From Anaerolineales bacterium (GTDB lineage Bacteria > Chloroflexota > Anaerolineae > Anaerolineales > E44-bin32): a stretch of DNA of 14,900 nt. A program made the position numbers and the translations under genes. This document shows, one piece after another, positions 7,660 to 13,934 of the stretch (the first letter of the stretch is position 1; each line of letters starts with the position of its first letter). The stretch lies in contig WVZH01000069.1 of the NCBI GenBank assembly GCA_011772595.1, positions 83,250 through 98,149 of the forward strand, read 5' to 3'. The notes below the pieces were generated by a model, which saw nothing but the letters and a program-made list of their open reading frames with translations, had not been told where the DNA came from and did not search any database.

Positions 7660-8457
7660 TTAAGTCTCGTCCGTATCGACAGTTGATTGTGGTACAACGG
7701 CTCGGGCGAAGATCAAGAATCCCGTGTGGGCGACCATGCGGTCCGTCGGTCTTAGTCGCTCAGGTACAGGTTTGTAGAAACGAAGAAGGATTTCACATAC
7801 ATCGATCAATTCGAATTCGTTTTGTTGAAGGGCCTTCAATAGAGCGCTTACCTGGTTACTTGTGGGTAGAATCGCGCCAAACGATCCACCGTTGATTATT
7901 GCGTCACGGGCCTGGGTGATATAGCGATTCGGATTAGGAAGATCCAGGAAAAGCGCATCGACGTCCTTCTCATCTATACCATCTTCGATATCGCGCAACC
8001 GAAATTCGACTCGATCCTGCAACCCCACTCGTGCCAGGTTACGGCGAGCGAGTTCTTGCATGTCCTCTCGTCGATCGTATGAGATAACTTTTCCTTCAGA
8101 ACCAACAGCCCAAGCTAAAGCGGTAGTCAGCGCGCCTGATCCTGTACCTGCTTCTAGCACGGTCATGCCAGGAGCAACGGAAAGTCGTAAGAGGATGTAT
8201 CCGATATCCTTGGGGAAGATAATCTGTGATTGGCGTTTGATATTCAAGAGGAGATCGCGCAGTGTTGGTTCCACGATGTAATAGCGTAGGTCTAGATGAC
8301 TGCGGATCTCAGATCCCCAGGGGATGCCGATGAGATCGTCGTGGCGTAGAATGCCACGATGGGTTTGAAGTTCATCGCCAGGCTTCAGACGGAGAAAATA
8401 TTGTTTGAAGTCGCTGGAGACGATCAACGCCAAATCATCATTTTGAGTCGTTCGCAA
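7660..8457 (-). CDS. trmI: tRNA (adenine-58-N1)-methyltransferase TrmI
   Basis: It uses S-adenosylmethionine to make m1A at position 58 of the tRNA T-loop. With the start chosen here the protein has 265 residues: an N-terminal beta domain (THRGIL, HDDLIG) and a Rossmann-type methyltransferase domain. The latter has SAM motif I EAGTGSGALT (102-111), acidic motif II YDRRED, motif IV FLDLPNP (170-176) and the family signature RPTDRMVAHTGFL (236-248). FPKDIGYIL just before motif I is also characteristic. Two TTG starts compete. 8469 has no ribosome binding site, while 8457 has GGAG six bases upstream, so 8457 is preferred; using 8469 would add four residues. It probably has its own promoter at 8546-8574, although the upstream methyltransferase gene runs the same way. 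Confidence 0.95.
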   Translation of the reverse strand: MRTTQNDDLALIVSSDFKQYFLRLKPGDELQTHRGILRHDDLIGIPWGSEIRSHLDLRYYIVEPTLRDLLLNIKRQSQIIFPKDIGYILLRLSVAPGMTVLEAGTGSGALTTALAWAVGSEGKVISYDRREDMQELARRNLARVGLQDRVEFRLRDIEDGIDEKDVDALFLDLPNPNRYITQARDAIINGGSFGAILPTSNQVSALLKALQQNEFELIDVCEILLRFYKPVPERLRPTDRMVAHTGFLIFARAVVPQSTVDTDET

Positions 8458-8545
8458 TGTTTTCTCCAATAAGTTCGAAAGACGATGTTAGGAATGAGTG
8501 TCAATGCGCTCCAAATCCGGGATATTGCAGGCGCAAATTATGAAG

Positions 8546-8574
8546 ATTATACCCTTGTGAATGCTTTCTGTTTT
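8546..8574 (-). promoter_or_regulatory. Candidate promoter for trmI
   Basis: A perfect -10 hexamer TATAAT (minus strand, 8546-8551) sits in the 115-base gap between the methyltransferase gene and trmI. Seventeen bases upstream is AAAACA, which matches the -35 box at only three positions. Transcription from here would give a leader of about 80 bases before the TTG start. Confidence 0.45.
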
Positions 8575-8584
8575 GGGGTGAGGC

Positions 8585-9244
8585 TCAACTCGAGCTCTCA
8601 TCCTTGCGCGCCATCAGGCGCAACACAGTAGCGCGTGGCTGTTCTACGCGCTCGAGATGAACTGAGAATCCAAGTCTTCTCAGCGGCTGCTCCCATCCAT
8701 CCCCTGGTTCGCCGGATTGGCCAGTAACTCGATATAGCCAATTCGCGATGCGATCAGGGATCGATTTTCCGGTGATCTTCGCGACACCGACGACGACTGC
8801 GACGCCGCCGGGTTTTAATACACGCCAGATCTCGGCGAGCGTGTCTGGATCGAAGATGAATTCACTCGGGAAAGTCGACACGACTTGGAAGAAAATCTCG
8901 CCAGCAAGCGGGAGGCGTTGTGCACGCGCGCGTACAACACTGGCGATGTTGCCGTGAGCTCGGACGCGCTTGGAGGCGATGCGGGTCATTTGCTTTGAGG
9001 CATCCACACCTACGACGAATGGTTGCAACCCAGACAACCTGAGTAATAGATGACCGGGTCCATGTCCGAGCTCGAGCACAGTCCCATAGGGTAGATCGAG
9101 AAGAGCAGCGGACTGCCATGTCCGCCACTGACCCATGGAGGTCGTCCATGCCACGAAATCGTAAGCCCAGGCGAAGGTTGTATACAGGTGCTTGAAGAAG
9201 GTTCGCAGGAAGGTAGTGAGGGCGCGCTTTAGGATCGATTCCAT
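8585..9244 (-). CDS. Class I SAM-dependent methyltransferase, substrate unknown
   Basis: The 219 residues carry a typical SAM-binding fold: motif I VLELGHGPGH (56-65), acidic D81 after VVGV that would hold the ribose, motif IV-like FFQVVSTFP (118-126) and the post-motif RVLKPGG (141-147). The layout resembles UbiE-like small-molecule methyltransferases, but HGPG replaces the more usual CGTG in motif I. The first 35 residues are aromatic and basic (RTFFKHLYTTFAWAYDF) and may form an amphipathic membrane-contacting helix. ATG at 9244 overlaps the end of the upstream deacetylase gene by 16 bases and lacks a strong ribosome binding site, so coupled translation is likely. The pairing hints at a lipid or sugar substrate, which is inference only. 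Confidence 0.88.
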   Translation of the reverse strand: MESILKRALTTFLRTFFKHLYTTFAWAYDFVAWTTSMGQWRTWQSAALLDLPYGTVLELGHGPGHLLLRLSGLQPFVVGVDASKQMTRIASKRVRAHGNIASVVRARAQRLPLAGEIFFQVVSTFPSEFIFDPDTLAEIWRVLKPGGVAVVVGVAKITGKSIPDRIANWLYRVTGQSGEPGDGWEQPLRRLGFSVHLERVEQPRATVLRLMARKDESSS

Positions 9245-10074
9245 GCTTGCCGATAGGTGCTCAAGCGCAATCCAGCTTCTTCGACTGTCCGGATTGTATC
9301 TGGGTGGGTAAGGGCCGCCAATTCACGTTCACGCTCATGCGCATAGCCACTAGTCGCTCTCAAATCGGGGTCCGTGTACCCCGGGTGACACATCAACTCG
9401 CTAATCCCCTCAGGGATGGTTTTCAATAAGTGTAGTAAGTGATCCAGCGTAGCGGCGGGACCATAGAAGCTCGCATAAAAATAATGCGGGTACGCAAGTT
9501 TCGATTGCTCTAGAAAAGCGGTGGCGCCGTGGCGAACGAAATCTATGACCTCTGCAGAGTAAGTATTGAACAAAGTGTCAACAGAGACATCGGACGGGTT
9601 CGGTGGGCGTACGCCGCAATCATACTCTTCTGCCAAGTGCAGGAAGAGTTTCCATAAATCTGGCGATAGAAGCGCGATGTGATGGTGGCTGTCGATGTGG
9701 TCTAGTACAGAACCGGATGTGAGAAAATTCTCGATCTGTGCACGCCACTCGAATTCGACTTCCTTGATGTTGATCATTTCGGGGTTTGTGAACAAGCGGG
9801 TCTTGTCATTAAAAAGCCCGTCAGCGTCAAGTAACGTTTGAACTTTGGAGACAGGCTCACAAGGAGGGCCAAAGGTAAGATTGAGATGCACGCCCAGTCC
9901 GAGCTGTGGGGATTCACTTTGTGCGATTCTGATCTCATCCAATGCGCCCGGTAAATTCATCATGACCGTGGTCGTCGAAACGATGCCATCAAGATGGGAT
10001 TTTCGAATCCCAGCAGACACAGAAGGGGTTCTGGCATAATCATCGGCGTTCACGATTAGAATGCGATCGCTCAT
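9229..10074 (-). CDS. YdjC/ChbG-family carbohydrate deacetylase
   Basis: Members of this family remove acetyl groups from N-acetylated sugars (chito-oligosaccharides in ChbG, a lipid-linked sugar in HpnK) using a divalent metal. The 281 residues show NADDYA (9-14) with D11 and D12, GVHLNLT (61-67) with H63, DSHHH (128-132) and ELMCHPGYTD (226-235) with H230. These are the expected metal-binding and catalytic elements in the expected order, at about the usual length. There is no signal peptide, so it acts in the cytoplasm. ATG at 10074 has no clear ribosome binding site and lies 31 bases after mgtE on the same strand, so it is probably expressed from the NIL-mgtE transcript. The methyltransferase gene overlaps its end. 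The substrate cannot be read from sequence. Confidence 0.92.
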   Translation of the reverse strand: MSDRILIVNADDYARTPSVSAGIRKSHLDGIVSTTTVMMNLPGALDEIRIAQSESPQLGLGVHLNLTFGPPCEPVSKVQTLLDADGLFNDKTRLFTNPEMINIKEVEFEWRAQIENFLTSGSVLDHIDSHHHIALLSPDLWKLFLHLAEEYDCGVRPPNPSDVSVDTLFNTYSAEVIDFVRHGATAFLEQSKLAYPHYFYASFYGPAATLDHLLHLLKTIPEGISELMCHPGYTDPDLRATSGYAHERERELAALTHPDTIRTVEEAGLRLSTYRQAWNRS

Positions 10075-10105
10075 GATCGTTGATCCAGAACAAAAGGGCT
10101 TGGGG

Positions 10106-11458
10106 TCATTTTAAGTACGGGAGGAAGATCGTGGCCAGACCCAGGAAGAGTGCAAATCCCACGGCGTCTGTGACCGTCGTAACCAGGACGGAGGAGGCGA
10201 GGGCAGGATCCATCTTCAACCCCTTCAAGATGAGAGGGATCATGGTTCCCACAATCCCGGCTACCAGAATGTTGCCCAGCAAGGCCAGTCCCAGGACCAA
10301 GCCCAAGATGGGGTTTCCTTTCCAGAGAAATACGCCGAGACCAGCAATCGCACCCACAGCAGCACCTTGCAGAAGACCGGTGAGTGCCTCTTTGAGGATC
10401 GTTCGCCAGGCTTCGCGAAGTTGGATTTCACCCAGGGCGATCGCACGCACCATGATCGCCAGACTCTGTGTCGCCGAATTGCCTCCTAACCCGGCGACGA
10501 CGGACAGGAAGACGGCCAGCAGGGCCACCTGAGCGATGATCGATTCGAATTGGGAAATCACCCACGAGGCGAAGAAAGCCGTTGTAGCGCTTACCAGAAG
10601 CCAGGGGAGCCTGCGTCGAACAGAGAGGCTCACCGGACTTTCAATCGAGAGATCCGGATCAGGAATGTTCGCCAGGCGATAGAGGTCCTCTGTGGCTTCT
10701 GCTTCGAGCACATCCATCAAGTCGTCATAAGTAATAACGCCCCACAGCACGCCCTTCTGATCTACCACCGGAAGCGCAGCCAAGTCGTATCGGACCATCA
10801 ATCGTGCCACATCCTCTTGGTCGGTGTCGGTGGTCACGTAGATCACCTCTTTGTCCATGAGTGTATCGACATGTGCTTCCGGGCTCGCGATGACTAAATC
10901 ACGCAGGCCAACGATGCCCACCAATCGTCGTTCACGGTCGATCACGTTGAGGTAGTAGGGGGTTTCTTCGTCGGGACTTACTTGGCGCAAAAATTCTATC
11001 GCCTGTTCTGCCGTCGTGCTGGGTCGTAGCGCAATGTACGAGGTGGTCATCAAGCCACCGGCCGTTTCATCGGGGTGTTCCAGGAGTGGGATGACCTCTT
11101 CCGCGTCCTCCATTTCGGCGAGCGCCTCGGCAGCACGCTCTGGGGAGATGTCACCGAGCACGTCTGCGGCTTCATCCGGTTCCATCTTGTCAAGAACATC
11201 CGCCAGGAGTTCTGTGGGAAGCCCCTCGGCTACATCGGCGGCTTCGGGATCTTCGAGTTCCTCCAGCAAGTCAGCTGTTGTAGGGATGTCCAAGCTGGGC
11301 AGCAGCCTCGCTTGATCTTCATCATCCAAATCTGAGAATGCTTCAGCACGGTCAACAGGATGCAAACGGATTAAAGCGGCGATGGCATCTAGTACATGCC
11401 CTGATTCTAGCGCGGCGCGGATTTCCTCAATCGCAAAGTCGATCTGTGATTGCTCCAT
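10106..11458 (-). CDS. mgtE: Magnesium channel/transporter MgtE
   Basis: This is a Mg2+-gated channel of the inner membrane. The 450 residues follow the full MgtE plan: an acidic, helical N domain (about 1-130, with LEELEDPEAADV-type repeats), two CBS domains (about 135-200 and 201-258), a connecting plug helix (about 260-282), and five transmembrane helices (about 284-447). GGNSATQS (325-332) and TTVTDAVGF (427-435) are family signatures. D431 corresponds to the pore aspartate D432 of the Thermus thermophilus protein. ATG at 11458 is preceded by GAGGT with seven-base spacing. The gene follows the NIL-domain gene by ten bases and shares its strong promoter. The acidic N domain and CBS pair are expected to sense cytosolic Mg2+. 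Confidence 0.97.
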   Translation of the reverse strand: MEQSQIDFAIEEIRAALESGHVLDAIAALIRLHPVDRAEAFSDLDDEDQARLLPSLDIPTTADLLEELEDPEAADVAEGLPTELLADVLDKMEPDEAADVLGDISPERAAEALAEMEDAEEVIPLLEHPDETAGGLMTTSYIALRPSTTAEQAIEFLRQVSPDEETPYYLNVIDRERRLVGIVGLRDLVIASPEAHVDTLMDKEVIYVTTDTDQEDVARLMVRYDLAALPVVDQKGVLWGVITYDDLMDVLEAEATEDLYRLANIPDPDLSIESPVSLSVRRRLPWLLVSATTAFFASWVISQFESIIAQVALLAVFLSVVAGLGGNSATQSLAIMVRAIALGEIQLREAWRTILKEALTGLLQGAAVGAIAGLGVFLWKGNPILGLVLGLALLGNILVAGIVGTMIPLILKGLKMDPALASSVLVTTVTDAVGFALFLGLATIFLPYLK

Positions 11459-11468
11459 GGTTTCTACC

Positions 11469-11693
11469 TCAATCCGTGGAGATGATTTCTATGCCATGCT
11501 CAGCAAGGAAGGATACCGCAAGTTCTAGTTCCGTAGACTCTCCTGAAAGCTCTACTTCCAACCAGCCTTCTTCTAAAGAGATCTGGGCTTGACGAATATT
11601 AACCTGTACATTGAAACGCTTGATTAACCGATAGAGGATTGGTTCGTGGACCAAAGTTGGCGGGTAAATTAGGCGTATAATGCGAGCTGGCAT
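11469..11693 (-). CDS. Stand-alone NIL-domain protein
   Basis: The 74 residues make up a single NIL domain, the ACT-like module otherwise found at the C-terminus of MetN methionine ABC transporter ATPases and fused to some ferredoxins. Visible signs are the EPILYRLIKRFNVQVNI stretch (17-33), an ISLEEGWLEVELSG strand pair (38-51), and a final AEHGIEI. There is no other domain, signal peptide or membrane segment. ATG at 11693 has an excellent ribosome binding site (GGGAGG, five-base spacing) and is the first gene after the promoter at 11757-11785. mgtE follows ten bases later. NIL domains bind small ligands such as methionine in MetN; a regulatory subunit for MgtE or a ligand sensor is possible but unproven. 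Confidence 0.88.
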   Translation of the reverse strand: MPARIIRLIYPPTLVHEPILYRLIKRFNVQVNIRQAQISLEEGWLEVELSGESTELELAVSFLAEHGIEIISTD

Positions 11694-11750
11694 ACTTGCC
11701 TCCCTCCCAGGTTCATCGGCGTGTAGCCGGCCTTAAGAGGCCCGCCCAGG
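11694..11750 (-). promoter_or_regulatory. 5' leader of the NIL-mgtE transcript with two small hairpins
   Basis: Read on the minus strand, the predicted leader contains a five-base-pair hairpin GGCCT-CTTA-AGGCC followed at once by CGGC-TACAC-GCCG, then CCTGGGAGGGAGG with the ribosome binding site. I did not recognise a known Mg2+ riboswitch; it is too short for the M-box class. It may only be a structured untranslated region. Confidence 0.3.
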
Positions 11751-11773
11751 GACTTGATTTTAGCACCTGGGCG
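11743..11773. repeat. 31-base inverted repeat around the -10 box, candidate operator
   Basis: The arms CGCCCAGG (11743-11750) and CCTGGGCG (11766-11773) are perfect inverse complements separated by 15 bases. The -10 box (11757-11762) lies wholly in the spacer, one arm is in the -35/-10 spacer and the other reaches the predicted start site. The spacing puts arm centres 23 bases apart, about two helical turns, as expected for a dimeric regulator. Because the upstream arm precedes the predicted start, this is more likely a protein-binding site than an RNA hairpin. Confidence 0.55.
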
Positions 11774-11785
11774 TGAGGGTGTCAA
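11757..11785 (-). promoter_or_regulatory. Strong sigma-70-type promoter of the NIL-mgtE operon
   Basis: On the minus strand a perfect -35 box TTGACA (11780-11785) is followed by a 17-base spacer and the -10 box TAAAAT (11757-11762, five of six match). The predicted start near 11750 gives a leader of about 57 bases before the NIL gene. This is the best promoter in the window. Confidence 0.75.
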
Positions 11786-11796
11786 AGCGAGGATCA

Positions 11797-11840
11797 TAAA
11801 AGGTGATCGGCACTTTGGGTCACATACATGCCGGTCACCT
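11797..11840 (-). terminator. Probable terminator of the HtrA gene
   Basis: Twelve-base arms AGGTGATCGGCA (11801-11812) and TGCCGGTCACCT (11829-11840) form a hairpin with one mismatch on the minus strand, followed by TTTT. It begins 14 bases after the HtrA stop and lies before the NIL-mgtE promoter, so it would insulate the two units. The loop is 16 bases and the T-tract is short, so efficiency may be partial. Confidence 0.5.
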
Positions 11841-11853
11841 GATTAAAAAAATC

Positions 11854-13020
11854 TTAAGGATGACGCTCGGTCAGCGACACCTCAATCTTAAGCTCGCGCT
11901 CACCGCGCATGATCGTAAACGTCACAATCTCGCCTGGCTCGTATTGAAACAATTGGTTAATGAATGGATGATCTTCATCCAGTGTTTGATCGTTCATAGC
12001 GATAATAATATCTCCCTGCCTGAGCCCTACTGCGGCAGCTGGGCTATCCGTGGTGACTTCAGACAGATAGGCTCCGTATCGAACTGGGAGATTATATTGT
12101 TCGGCAAGAGCGGGTGTAATCCAGCCCCATCGAACACCCAGAAACGGTCGCGAGACGTACCCCTTGTTAATAATTTGTTCGGTGAGGGCCCTGGCCGTGT
12201 TGCTGGGGATGGCAAATCCCAATCCCTCGGTGACTGCGCCGGATGATCCTCCACGCACGACCAACGTATTGATGCCGACGATCTGACCGGCAAGATTGAC
12301 CAAAGGTCCACCGGAGTTGCCTTGATTGATGGCGGCATCGGTTTGGATCAATCCTTCCAGCATGTAATTGCGATCCACATCGATTGATCGTTCCGTTGCA
12401 CTGACGACGCCAACCGTGACGGTATTCTTGAAATCCCCCAAGGGTGAGCCAATGGCAATAACGGTTTCACCAGGCTTAAGCGCGTCGGAGTTGCCCCAAT
12501 CAGCAATGGGGACCATTTCGCTGTCCACTTTGACCACTGCCAAATCTGCGTAGGGATCCACGCCGACGAGTTGTGCAGGAAGCATCGTGCCGTCTGCGAG
12601 GACGATTTCGAGACTTTGCGCCCCTTCCACGACATGGTTGTTGGTGACGACATGACCATCGGATGACACAATCACTCCGGAACCTGATGCGGTCCGTCCG
12701 CTCGCGGTACCAAAGAAAGTGCGTCGAGGAGGAAGGTGGTTCAAGACGGTAACAACAGTTGGACCGACTTCCACGACAGCATCGGTGATCGCCGTATTGA
12801 CGTCTAGCGAAACGGGGACGACGGCGGCTTTTTCCAAGGTTGGTTGTGCAGCTACCTCAAGCGGTCGCTGAAGGGCGAAGTAGATCGTGCCCCCTCCGAC
12901 GACGCCCCCGAGAAGGGCAGCTAGAAGGATCGCGATCATCCACTTAAGGTTAAGCCTTTGGCTTTGCACTTGCGCCGCAGAAGGCATGTAGGGCTGTTTA
13001 TCGGTATACATATCTATCAT
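11854..13020 (-). CDS. HtrA/DegP-type serine protease with one PDZ domain
   Basis: This membrane-anchored trypsin-like protease acts outside the cytoplasmic membrane on misfolded proteins. The 388 residues have a short cytoplasmic N-terminus, one transmembrane helix (about 28-50), a protease domain (about 75-280) and a PDZ domain (about 290-385). The catalytic triad is H129 (VVTNNHVVEG), D159 (DPYADLAVVKV) and S236 (GNSGGPL). The ATG at 13020 is preceded by AAGGA with five-base spacing; an ATG three codons later is possible. It follows the YugP-type peptidase gene by 181 bases, in which I found no convincing promoter or terminator, and ends before a probable hairpin terminator. Which of DegP, DegQ or DegS it parallels cannot be told from one PDZ domain. 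Confidence 0.96.
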   Translation of the reverse strand: MIDMYTDKQPYMPSAAQVQSQRLNLKWMIAILLAALLGGVVGGGTIYFALQRPLEVAAQPTLEKAAVVPVSLDVNTAITDAVVEVGPTVVTVLNHLPPRRTFFGTASGRTASGSGVIVSSDGHVVTNNHVVEGAQSLEIVLADGTMLPAQLVGVDPYADLAVVKVDSEMVPIADWGNSDALKPGETVIAIGSPLGDFKNTVTVGVVSATERSIDVDRNYMLEGLIQTDAAINQGNSGGPLVNLAGQIVGINTLVVRGGSSGAVTEGLGFAIPSNTARALTEQIINKGYVSRPFLGVRWGWITPALAEQYNLPVRYGAYLSEVTTDSPAAAVGLRQGDIIIAMNDQTLDEDHPFINQLFQYEPGEIVTFTIMRGERELKIEVSLTERHP

Positions 13021-13201
13021 TTAAATCCTTGTCGACTTCTCATTCACGATCAGCAATGATGGAGATCTTCAAGACAATCGATGTGGAAGCTCACGAGAAC
13101 GCTGGTCAATGTGCAAGCTTGATTCTTTTCACTGACAGCGCTATGTGAACGACCACATCGAGTGTCGCGATCTGGGCATTCAAATGATCGCTAACGCTCA
13201 T

Positions 13202-13912
13202 CTAACTCCGTCGCCGTCCTCCCATACCACCAACAAGGCTAACCCAATAAAGCAGTTGGAGTATTGCGGCGGCAAGCGCGGCGACGTATGTGAAGGCCGC
13301 GGCATTCAGGACCGCGTTCACCCCCCGCTGTTCTTCCTCCGAGCGGATAAATCCGCTATCGGTCAACAACGTGCGAGCGCGTGCGGAGGCATTCAATTCT
13401 ACCGGGAGTGTCGCCAAGGCGAACACGGCGCCTAGTCCAAAAGCCGCAACACCGATCCATGCCATCTGCGTACCGAGCGTTCCGCCCAGGAACAACCCGA
13501 TGATGAGCAAAATTAATCCCAATCGGGAACCGAGGTTCACTGCTGGTACGAGTGCTGCTCGAAAGCGCAGCGGGGCATAGGCTTCGTTATCTTGCACGGC
13601 GTGCCCGATTTCGTGTGCGGCTATGGCCAAGGAGGCGACGGATTGTCCTTGTGCCACGCCTGGAGATAAACGCAACTTGCGAGACCGCGGGTCGTAATGG
13701 TCCCCCAGACGGCCGGGTGCAGCTTCAAGTTCCACCTCGTACAATCCGCCAAAACCAAGGAGACGCTTGGCTGCTTCGGCGCCGGAGATGTTATTCAGGT
13801 TGCGCACTTGGCTCCATTTTCGGTATGTAGAATTCACCCATATCTGAGCCAGCATCACCAGTAAAAACGCGGGGATCATGTACAGAAAGTAAGTTGTGCT
13901 CCAAAGAAACAT
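13202..13912 (-). CDS. YugP-type membrane zinc metallopeptidase
   Basis: The 236 residues match the YugP family of putative neutral zinc peptidases. There is an N-terminal membrane helix (about 5-24), then a soluble segment with the NISGAEAAKRLL helix (41-52) and HYDPRSRKLRLS (72-83), and the zinc site HEIGH (100-104) in AIAAHEIGHAVQD. Hydrophobic helices follow (about 122-145, 148-170 and 208-230), with the family motif LPVELNASARA (about 169-179) between them. H100 and H104 would bind zinc and E101 would be catalytic. ATG at 13912 has GGAG eight bases upstream. It starts 22 bases after the CtpA-type gene and is probably co-transcribed with it. Physiological substrates of this family are poorly known. 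Confidence 0.93.
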   Translation of the reverse strand: MFLWSTTYFLYMIPAFLLVMLAQIWVNSTYRKWSQVRNLNNISGAEAAKRLLGFGGLYEVELEAAPGRLGDHYDPRSRKLRLSPGVAQGQSVASLAIAAHEIGHAVQDNEAYAPLRFRAALVPAVNLGSRLGLILLIIGLFLGGTLGTQMAWIGVAAFGLGAVFALATLPVELNASARARTLLTDSGFIRSEEEQRGVNAVLNAAAFTYVAALAAAILQLLYWVSLVGGMGGRRRS

Positions 13913-13934
13913 TGTTTGCTCTCCTATATTCTCA

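Noticed and set aside
8500..8505. TTGACA on the minus strand upstream of trmI
   Set aside because: No acceptable -10 hexamer lies 16-18 bases downstream; the TATAAT box at 8546-8551 is upstream of it.
10080..10532. Plus-strand open frame of 150 codons
   Set aside because: It is antisense to the membrane domain of MgtE, and its translation is rich in Arg, Pro and Ser, typical of a shadow frame.
13202..13225. Imperfect inverted repeat around the YugP stop codon, as a terminator
   Set aside because: The stem has a mismatch and is not followed by a T-tract.
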